From the NCBI GenBank assembly GCA_949152475.1, contig OX424566.1, positions 16,887,177-16,951,176 of the forward strand: a stretch of 64,000 bases of DNA, written 5' to 3'. This DNA is from Terebella lapidaria. Its lineage: Eukaryota > Annelida > Polychaeta > Terebellida > Terebellidae. Shown in pieces: positions 55,133-64,000 of this stretch. Numbering within the stretch: the first letter of the stretch is position 1; each line of letters opens with the position of its first letter. Below the pieces are notes generated by a model, which saw nothing but the letters and a program-made list of their open reading frames with translations, made no database searches and was not told where the DNA came from. Position numbers and translations under genes: made by a program.

Positions 55133-58130
55133 TGTGATACTGTTACCCATGGCTATAGCTATCTCTTTGAGGAATATTCACTGTACATGTATTTTGTCAA
55201 ATATTTTGTCCTCTCCGGCCACGCACATAAGATCACTGAACTACAATATGGCTAGTTAAATACTACACCATAGTCACATTTACTATTATGAAAATATTGT
55301 CCAAGTACATCGCCACTTCATTTACATGTTTTCATTTTCTTGTGCTAATTTGTCAGAAAATCATATTAGATGAGTGATTTGCGTTGATTGGTTCCAAGAA
55401 ATAAAACTCTGACAAATACTTGTTCCTATTAACTTGCATTTGTTTGTTTCATACAATGATGCTTCATGTGCAAAATGTAGAAAAATATCTTTAATTTTTG
55501 TCTTTAATACTTAACCATACATGGGTTACATGGAGACATATCCTGTCAAACGATTTGTCCCCTCCGGCTCATTTATTGGGCCACACATACCTGGACTGTT
55601 TCAGTCAGTTACCCACATTTTTATGCACAATAACTAATGACCACTCTTTGACTTTGAGCCGGAGAGGACAATTACATTTGACACACTACTGTGACACAAT
55701 CATTGAGCCAATTTTTTTTGCAATTGTTCTACATTATAGAATATGTTATTCTGAGGAAATATAATTGAAATGAACCTGGTAGAGCTACAAGTTAATCCAA
55801 TATTATCTGACACTATTACCCACTGATTTGGGTATAAAATTTGGACTTATCAGCATTTTTATTTAAAGATCCATCGGTATTTTGATCAAAATCATTCATT
55901 ATAATAACAGGATAATGTTTCTGAGTAAGTATGTGTCAATAAGTCGTAGATAAACGTACAAATACTCAAAAATTGTCAATAATCCATTTGAAGGCATCCC
56001 ACCATAAAATACTACATGATTTATCAGTGGAATATCAATAACTCAATGACTACTTCAGATTTTTTCTTTCTGTTTTCGACACACTATTCCGTGAATCACT
56101 GGCCATATAGTGAGTTGAAACAGATTGGAATAATATGCATTCAAGTTTTGGACTACTGTGAGACAAATGTGTCCCACTGACTGTAAAACTGCCCATATGT
56201 AGGGTCCGGGTCGGTGCCCTAAGCAGATTGGTGATACATGTACATTATAAACACATGGTTATGGTAAAAAAAATTCACACAAATAAAAAAAATACACAAA
56301 ATTTCCTGAGATCTAATTTCTTTTGATGTATTTTTGTATCATAAATTGTAACCCACACACACATACCGATTTCCATGAAAAATTATCAAATTATATCAAG
56401 TGGTCCCGAGTGTCTCTGACATTGCAGAATTTCATGCATTATTGGCCGAATGTACCATATTCAACCAGATTCTCTGTTGTATACATATCATCAAAAGGTT
56501 GGACCCTTTGAGACCAACTTATGTGAAATAAAATCCTCTGCAATTGTGAATACATTTCATAGTGTGATTAATAGCGCAAATTTCATGCAACTGAGTAATG
56601 GCAAAAAACTTGCAGTTATGTCGTCCCTACTAATGAAATATATTGTCTTTCTGAACATCGAACGCAATTGTTTGTCCAATTTATCCCCCTTTGTCCCAAT
56701 GAAACACATGAAAAAATGTGAGGGATTCTCTGTGGTGTTATTTAGTTCCCCGAAGTAGTCGAGGATGGAAAAAATCAATTAAAAGAAAATAGCCTAAAGG
56801 CTAGAAGGATTTTTGTTTTCACCCAAATTGTTGTTGTGACGGTTCTTGGTCAATGAATGTCAATTTCAAGATAACCACTGGAATCCCTATAATGCAACTT
56901 CGCATTTAAATGTGCCAATATTCAAGCTATATCTTGCAGAGAACTCAATATAGATGAGCTTAGTCTTCTGCCTCGTTGATATACCACATTTGCATGCCTT
57001 GCTTAGGTCTTTAGCTGGAAGAACAAAGGTACACATTCGTAAGTACAAATCATGAAAGAGTAACAGGGCTCGACTTGAAATCGTTTGAAAGGCTCTGTGT
57101 TAGCTCAGGTAATGCCAGTGAATATTGGAGTAATTAGCATGCTTCATGGTGTCGCGATAATGTGTTATTGGGATTGATCAGACAAAATCTCCCATTAAGG
57201 GCTATAACGAGTATAAACTTCAGCGACACTGTTATCGCATGCATGCAGTCATACATGAGAATGGCTTGCATGCAAGTGGGATGACTGATAGCAAATACAT
57301 CACCATTCGGTGTTACACATATAGTACGGAATGAATTTTATTGGGCACGTGTCCTCATCACCGAAGGCCAGACGGAGGTATATTCTAGCGCGTTAAGTAT
57401 CTGGTTTATATATTTCTAGTGTATGTCTACTATTTTGGTATCTGTGGATAGGGCTATACAGTCGTTTCTGATAACACGCATTCATAATAATTACACGTCA
57501 ATCCCAGAGCCTCAGTAATTCTATCTCAGTTGCGTTAACATGTATGGAAGAGTGAATGAGCTGAGGGCCGAGGTAACAAACCGGATAGCAACACAGAAAC
57601 TTCGTCACGTCAACATCCCATTCAGCCTGACACATGTCATCGTTTTCTACTACGTATAATATGCCTCTTAAACCGCTGAACATAACGGCAGTTAAGTTGA
57701 TCAAACATGATTTATGTGACAAATTGTTAAACGGCCATACACAGAAGCCGTTCAGTCAAGACCACTACTGTAGCAGTAACAATGCATTCTCGCATGGAAG
57801 CATGCTCATGCCCCATTTGAATGAGCTTTTTATGCTTAACAAAGGACGGGTGTCTGCGCTAATGTGTACAGTGTTGTCTGCATACAAAACAGGGAATGCC
57901 CAGTGGAGTGTATACAAGGGCGCTAAAATTTATGATGCAAATATTGATAGTATTCCGTCATCAAGTTAACGTTTTATGCTGATGCTCTTGGAACTCTGAA
58001 ATGGCCTGTGAATCGGATGAATGTGTGAATAAAAGCTGTATTTCTTGCTTATTTCTTTAGAATCGGATATGATTCTGTCATTTGAAACATACTAAAATGT
58101 CCCCGACATCCACTGGCATATGATAAATGT
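55133..58130. other. Non-coding region
   Basis: No supported gene. A roughly 40-base direct repeat related to TTGTCCTCTCCGGC lies near 55190-55220 and 55535-55575, and an inverted match is at 55653-55672. A dispersed repeat at 57720-57970 resembles sequence inside the palindrome arms. Confidence 0.55.
57720..57970 (+). repeat. Dispersed repeat related to palindrome-arm sequence
   Basis: Resembles 26580-26850 (and its mirror 24125-24395). Both contain TTGAGCTTTT or TGAGCTTTTTATG, then GCGCTAATGTRYACA, then CARTGGAGTG, then ATGATGCAAATATYGATAG. The open frame across it is not conserved coding sequence. Confidence 0.6.
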
Positions 58131-58249
58131 GTTATTGCACAATATGGAGTTTTATGCCCTAGAGCCAAGTCTTCAAGAAGCCTTCTGCTTTGCGACGGGC
58201 TTCACATAGACTTGGCCCTCGGGCATAAAACCCCATATTGTGCAATAAC
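58131..58249. mobile_element. Foldback MITE-like element
   Basis: Terminal GTTATTGCACAATATGG pairs with CCATATTGTGCAATAAC at the other end. Pairing continues inward with few mismatches for about 50 bases (GTTTTATGCCC with GGGCATAAAAC, AGCCAAGTCT with AGACTTGGCC), leaving a loop of about 15-20 bases. It has no coding capacity and no clear target duplication. Confidence 0.8.
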
Positions 58250-58705
58250 CCTATAGTATCAGGCGGAAAGCGATAAATAACCGCCAAAAGATCACTGAGG
58301 AAAAATCACACTCTGTAATTTTAGGACACAATATGCCTGAAAAACACAGTACACTGTGAACTGTCGATTCAAATATACAACCAAAATTTTTATCAACCTA
58401 TTTATGCCGAAAAAAATAAATCAAAATGTGTGATAAATAATCAATTGAAAATAATAAATCGAAATGTGTGATATCGTGCAACTGTTGTTATCACTCACTC
58501 AAATCCGGTTCATTATTTTTTGCCTTTGGTTCATTCCAATAACTTCGACTGAGCTACTCAGCTGAATAATACATGTCTATGGTACAAACTGAACTACAGT
58601 AAATCCTGTGTTTGACAACACCCATGGGACCCCAAAAGGGTGGTCTTAAATGACAGGTGGTCTCTTATAGCAGGTTCATTTACATGATGGAGGCCATTCA
58701 CTGAA

Positions 58706-59414
58706 CCCCTTCACTGCGGGGCTCAGTGAAATCCCCTGTGCGGAGGAAAAATGACAAAATATGATATATTCTCAGATATTATGAATATTCCAACAAAAGT
58801 GGGAATATTATTGTGAATTTTATATGTATTTGATACTAAACTTTATTTTCATCAATACCACTGCAACGCAGAAGAAATCCATTGCTATGTAACAGGTTAC
58901 CATGGCAAAGATCACATTTAAACAAACAAAGCATGATTTTCACAGAACACCAAAATTATTCCCATCGGACACAAACTTATGTCTCTATTCCATCGACCTG
59001 ATCAGATTTATTATGCAAATGCTATTACTTAAAGAGTTCACAGTTGTTGAACAGCGTGTTGCCATCATACTGTCCAATTGAACAGCACATAAATATTGTA
59101 AATGACATCTACTGCCATGTGTGCGTATAAATCAAAATTGCCATGTACATAAAATACGTGCGGTTCTCACCTCTTCTGCAAAAGCCCATCTGAAGACATA
59201 CATAACTGTGAGATGACTGGCCAAATGATGCTCATTGCATTATTTTACAGTGTCAGTGCATGCTTACCAAACTTGTGTGAAATATGGTAACGATCTTGAC
59301 ACCCTACACTGACTTATCACACATTGTTCAGAGCCCGAGACCTTCTCGGGCTATACGCACACTAGAATTAACGTTAGTGCCCGAGGCCTTCTCGGGCTAT
59401 ACGCAGTGAAGGGG
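58706..59414. mobile_element. piggyBac-like MITE candidate
   Basis: 709 bases bounded by exact 13-base terminal inverted repeats CCCCTTCACTGCG (58706-58718) and CGCAGTGAAGGGG (59402-59414). The right end is followed by TTAA (59415-59418), the target site of piggyBac elements; the left end is preceded by TGAA, one change away. Termini beginning CCC fit that superfamily. A subterminal inverted match joins the left end (GGGGCTCAGTGAA). Two CCCGAG...CTCGGG hairpins lie near the right end. No transposase is encoded, so it would be non-autonomous. Confidence 0.6.
59333..59404 (+). repeat. Duplicated 26 bp hairpin
   Basis: GCCCGAGACCTTCTCGGGCT (continuing ATACGC) at 59333-59358 recurs at 59379-59404 with one substitution. 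Each copy contains a GCCCGAG/CTCGGGC stem. They lie near the right end of the piggyBac-like element. Confidence 0.85.
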
Positions 59415-61640
59415 TTAAAATCAGCCAATTTTAGTATTCTTGTTTTTCATACTCGAAATTACATTTCGAAAATGTCAGGATTATAAAGAAAAAATATGAA
59501 CAATTCGATGACAGGTACTGAAAAAAATCATTCGTGCATGAAAACACTGGATATCGAATAATTGGTTTGCCGACAATGCCGGTTGTCACGGTATCGCAAC
59601 AAATACCAATGACATCACGAGTCTGTGTGTATAAATTGTCTGCTAGACCGGCCGTTTTGAGGAAATACGGATTACAGACGAGTTTGAGTCTTGGTTTTGT
59701 CAACTTATAAACCACCGATACATAAATTCAGACCAATTCCAGCGCGAGTTGTCATTCAGTAGACAAAATAAAGCTACTGCAGAATGAATAAATTTGGTAA
59801 TCTCTAAAAGTGGCTCTAGATTTGAGCAGCAAAAAGTGTCTACCGTCCGGTTGAGAGCTGACAAATGTTGAAGTGTAATCGACCACCTGTCCAAAGACGT
59901 TGTCGTGCAACGATGCTTTTTTTCGTCCAAGTACTTCACGCTAGGAAATGTTGTCTTTCTCAACAATGGTGCCATTGTCTGCCCACTTTGCTGTTTTCTG
60001 TTTAAAAGCTTCTCATCATCACAATCGAATCTTCATGGATTTACACCCCCCGCCCCCTCTCTTTGCATGCAATAAAAGAAAACACGGTGGTGGGTTCACG
60101 TATAGATCTACGTGCATATTTTTGAAGTCGTGCATAAGTCTGAAGTATTGTGCAAATTCATACTAAAGGAGGGAATTTGGCCAGTTATTGGCGATATTTT
60201 TATGGAAGGGAACCACAAAAGACAATCTATATTCTCCCTGTCTTGATCTAGTTTAAAACTTAAATTTCAGGGAGTCTACGAAATGTACATATATGGAACA
60301 TCTCAAAAAGTTTTAACATCACGTAGAAGTTTACTATCTTATACTCCCATAGAGATGGCTATATTTAGACCATACCAAAGTTATTAGTAAATCTTCCGCT
60401 ACAAGCTGCACAAAACCTCACAGTTCAGAACGACTATCCTGCTCCCAACTTTAAGGTTTTTCCCCATCATCTAATTGAGTGTTGCACTTTTAAAGCAAGC
60501 TTTACACTACTTCGGTGTCGAGCCAAAATCACAGAATGCATATCTGTACTGCTGTTATTGATCACATCGTTTCAGGTTCTCTGAAACTTTATGATGTATT
60601 GGGCAGTAAAGTGAAAACATCGTCAGACAAATTCCTGTTTTTCTCTATAAAGCCTTCGAGTGTTGAAATGTGAACGGGTTCTAGTGCTGTGTGAGTGTGT
60701 TTGTTATTCAGTGTCTTCATATTTGTACTGTAAATGTTTTACCCGTTTTAATATGTAACCATATGTTGTCCTGGATTGTGTAGATTGGATGATTAGCCTT
60801 ACAAAACGAGTAAACACATATATAAATTCGAGTTTAGATTTTGAAGTACCACAACTGGCCGAGAAATTCTTCTCTTATGCTGGAGCAATTAGATCACCAT
60901 AAGACCAGTCATGTCCAAAACATCAAATTAGCAGTTTCCAATGTGAACATGTATTCACATATTTTACACATATACGAGCGATACTTATCATTGCAGAACC
61001 TCGGAAACACGGTGAAGCAATCACTGCAGTTTTACGTCTATCCATATTTTCCATATCGGAAACATACCAATGCAAATACATTGTATTTTTGCATGCAAAT
61101 TATCTTCTATGTAGTGTTTTATTTGACAGTTGAAGGCCTCTCCTATATCTAAAGGATGACTGATGGTTCTTTTGTATTCATTCTTTATACCATATGGATT
61201 GTTACTCTTGTTTATAAACAGTTTTGTCTATTTGCATCACGTGAAAATAGAGAAGACTATAACTACCGGAAACTTGCAGTCTGGTTTCTATTTAAAGTAG
61301 GAGAACACTTCCTGTTCAGGTAATATGTAGGTCTTTTAAATGAACACAATGTACAGGCTCAAAGGGACACCTTTAGATATATTTACCCCTTCACAGACAA
61401 CTGTTTAGCGAAAAATATCTAGGCGATCTAGAGGTTCTTCTCTTTTATTCATTTGTCATTAATGTGTTAACGCCCTAGTAATGACAAGAGATTAATTATG
61501 ACAATAGAAAACTTCAAACATATTCACACAAATTTTCATTCGTGATACAAATATAGCCCTTTTATATCTAACATATACCTAACGTTTCATCTGTATGTTG
61601 TTGGGTTTTTTTTAATGAACTCCTTCATCAAGATAGAAAC
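59415..61640. other. Non-coding region
   Basis: No supported gene on either strand. The minus-strand open frames between 59431 and 59975 have no recognisable motif. Confidence 0.5.
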
Positions 61641-61740
61641 GTGCTAGATGGTTGCCCGGTTAGCTCAGTTCATATGTGGGCTGACTTCTGACCAATGCAG
61701 TCGGTTTAGGTGTGGGATCGATCCCCGGTCTCGGCAGTAT

Positions 61741-63377
61741 ACCACCAAAACTACTTAAGCTCGGTGCAGAATATTTATGTTTCCCCCTTACATTTTTGAT
61801 GAATATGTGTATCAACACATCCACATTTCCCAGTCAATTGAAAAACGCTGAAATAATCCCTGTCTTTAAAAAAGGGGACATATTGATCAAAGAAAATTAT
61901 CGCCCTATTAGTATTCTGCCATGTACCTCAAAAGTATTTGAAGGATTAATGTTCGAACAAATGTCACAATATTTTGAAGGACATTTGTCTGATCTTGTGT
62001 CTGGTTTCCCTAAGAATTACAACTGTCAAAATGTCTTATTTCGTTTTGTAGAAAACATCAAAAGTCGTCTCGATAACAAAGAATATGCTGGTGCTGTACT
62101 CACTGATCTATCTAAAGCTTTTGATCGTTTACCTCATGAACTTCTTGTGGCTAAAATGCATGCATATGGTGTAGATGAATCTTCATGTAAACTCATAATG
62201 AGTTATTTTTACAATAGTCTGCATAGAGTGAAATTGTTTTCCTTCAGAAGCAGCTGGCTTCCTATGAATATGGGAGCACCACAAGGTTCAATATTAGGTC
62301 CATTTTGTTATAATGTTCATACCAACGACTTGATCTTACATATTATGAACCAATGTGATATTTTTAATTATGCTGATGACAACACTGTTTGTTGCTATGG
62401 AAATGATACGATTAATGTCCGGACCAAGTTGCAATGTGTGATCAGTAAAATGCTTACTTGGTTCGAGAATAACAACATGAAAGTCAATAGAAACAAATTT
62501 CAATATATTATATTTGGTAAGTGTTGCAACACAGAGGACCGCTTACCGGTAGTCATTGATGGAAATCAAATACAGGCACAAAATGTAGTTAAACTATTGG
62601 GTGTTAATATTGATGAAAAATTGAATTTTAAGTATCATATACATGAAATATGTAAGAAGGCAGGAAGGAAACTGAATGTACTGCGTAGATTGTCCAGGAG
62701 TCTTGATGAAAACTGTAAACTTGTTTTATTTCACTCTTTCATTCTTTCACACTTCCAGTATTGCTCGATAATATGGCACTTTTGTACGAAGGAAGATACT
62801 ATGAAGGTAGAAAAAAATCCAAAAACAGGCATTGCGATTTGTTTACAATGACCATGTTTCATCATATAAAATTCTACGAGATAAAGCTGGTTGCCCCCTG
62901 TTGTATAGTAGAAGACTCATATGTATCCTAATCGAGATATATAAAGCTGTACATAAAATAAGCCCTATATATGTTCAACATATGTTCACTCCTAATGACA
63001 AATATTATGCTACACCTAATGTATTACAGTTGAATCTAACCAAATTTGCTACGATAAAGTATGGTAGGAATAGTATTGTATATCAGGGATGTAAATTATG
63101 GAATGGTCTTGATAATAGTGTAAAGACAGCAAGTTCATTAGATGATTTCAAAAATGATATAAATGTATGGCATCCAAAATGTTCATGTTCGTATTGTATT
63201 TTATGTCAGCTGTGCAATGAGTAAGTCTCTGTCCAGTCATTTGTATATATATATATCAAATGCTCATTGTATATATTCACATCATTGTCGTGTCGGTAAA
63301 TAGCTGCACTGCAGCTAAAGTTTATTGTTGTCTTAAACCGACGTTAAATAAAATTTTATCTTATCTTATCTTATCTT
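61741..63377 (+). mobile_element. 5'-truncated jockey/CR1-like LINE nested in a SINE
   Basis: 1,637 bases flanked by the 5-base duplication AGTAT (61736-61740 and 63378-63382). The insert starts inside the RT domain and ends in a CTTAT microsatellite tail (about 63353-63377). 5' truncation with a simple-repeat tail is typical of target-primed LINE insertion. It split the SINE just after the tRNA-like head. Confidence 0.8.
61742..63224 (+). pseudogene. LINE reverse transcriptase, truncated and frameshifted
   Basis: C-terminal part of a non-LTR reverse transcriptase. Visible motifs: IIPVFKKGD, NYRPISILP, catalytic motif A VLTDLSKAFD, motif B GAPQGSILGP, motif C NYADD, then thumb and C-terminal LLGVNIDEKLNF. 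The first frame ends at 62851. The homologous protein continues from about 62825 in another frame (RFVYNDHVSSYKILRD to the stop at 63224), so there is one frameshift near 62820. The endonuclease and the N-terminal fingers are missing. Clade by motif style is jockey/CR1-like. The catalytic residues are intact, but the copy is dead. Confidence 0.85.
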
Positions 63378-63656
63378 AGTATGTGAGGTGGTATGTGGTC
63401 GCCAAACCGGGCAAGTGGGTTTTCACTGGTTTCCTCCCACACTAATGACCACCCTTACGCCAAGATCCGCGCCAATAAGAGATATTAATATAAAACAAGT
63501 ATGATACCAAACACCAAACAATCCGCAAGACTAAACTCAAAATCCATTGACAAAATTCACACAATCGGTATGTTAAGGTTGGACAAAAATTCAAAATGCT
63601 AATGCTTGTTCATCAATTGTTGTAAAATGAATAAAGTTTAGAGTTAAGATAGAAAC

Positions 63657-64000
63657 TGGTATAGTAGATATGCCGTGTTTCGACATCGAAAATGATGACA
63701 GGCATCTAACCGTCGTTAGTATAAACACTACACACTCTTTGCACTGCTGGATGCCGGGTAATTGCAGTGAGATTAATATGAGACAATGTTACAATAAATT
63801 ACCATAAACAGTGTTGTAATGATACGAAAACACATCGCACCATTTTCTCAAACATTTTTGCTTATAAAAAAGCGCCTACTTTTGTTCATGAATAGCTGAC
63901 CATAAACAGTGCTTCAACAGCTTTAAAAACATGTGACGCCTTTCTTCACAAGTATTTATCGCCCTATTAGCACCATATGCTTGTGGGTGATAGATATATG
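63657..64000. other. Non-coding end of window
   Basis: AT-rich sequence after the SINE; nothing supported. Confidence 0.5.

Larger units (their letters stand above)
61641..63645 (+). mobile_element. tRNA-derived SINE, split by a LINE insertion
   Basis: The SINE occupies 61641-61740 and 63383-63645, about 363 bases once the insert is discounted. Its head has tRNA-like A-box (GGTTAGCTCAGTTC) and B-box (GGGATCGATCCCCGG) promoter elements. The body contains GGTATGTGGTCGCCAAACCG and GGTTTCCTCCCACACTAATG. An exact 11-base target duplication AAGATAGAAAC borders it at 61630-61640 and 63646-63656. It would have been transcribed by RNA polymerase III and mobilised by a LINE. It is not a functional tRNA gene. 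Confidence 0.8.

Noticed and set aside
57634-57969. 111-residue open frame
   Set aside because: The sequence is part of a dispersed repeat whose other copies are not open in this frame.
59431-59975. Two adjacent minus-strand open frames (94 and 91 residues)
   Set aside because: No motif, no splice evidence and no context.
61650-61740. Possible tRNA gene
   Set aside because: A and B boxes are present, but the cloverleaf is poor and it is the head of a SINE with target duplications.

Overview
The window reads as AT-rich nuclear DNA of an invertebrate animal. The repeat types (tRNA-derived SINEs, jockey/CR1-like LINE ends, a Penelope-like reverse transcriptase, foldback MITEs, a ~146 bp satellite) suggest a marine lophotrochozoan, perhaps a mollusc, but the organism is inferred from repeat content only. 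I see no intact host gene. The only candidate is a broken, spliced gene of an uncharacterised family at 53.7-55.1 kb.

Layout. 1-7 kb is AT-rich non-coding DNA with three foldbacks and a dispersed repeat pair. 7.07-10.27 kb is a CpG-rich satellite array with higher-order repetition. 11.3-11.6 kb is a reverse-oriented tRNA-Thr-like SINE cut by a run of exactly 200 N. Directly after the gap comes a giant inverted repeat: 11794-24575 and 26400-39181 are mirror images (paired coordinates sum to 50975). Each arm is 12,782 bp with no difference seen, around a 1,824 bp unique loop.

The right arm and its right flank carry a whole-looking Ty3/gypsy-type LTR retrotransposon (30181-40564). It has two 776 bp LTRs, gag, a pol with protease-RT-RNase H-integrase, a 1.7 kb non-coding 3' segment and a polypurine tract. 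The left arm has the same element on the minus strand, cut off by the N gap. The element is clearly richer in GC and CpG than its surroundings and its LTRs look identical, so the insertion is recent. It also shows a strand-biased TCGRCC hexamer across coding and non-coding parts, and three internal exact copies of its polypurine-tract 11-mer.

40.5-64 kb is a graveyard of mobile DNA: several diverged copies of large dispersed repeats (also present in the palindrome loop), a broken Penelope-like RT, a 5'-truncated LINE 3' end, the broken spliced gene, a foldback MITE, a piggyBac-like MITE, and a LINE nested inside a SINE with target-site duplications visible for both insertions. The genes here do not form a pathway; the coding capacity is that of mobile elements. 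The main caution is that the giant palindrome ends exactly at a scaffold gap and may be an assembly or read artefact.
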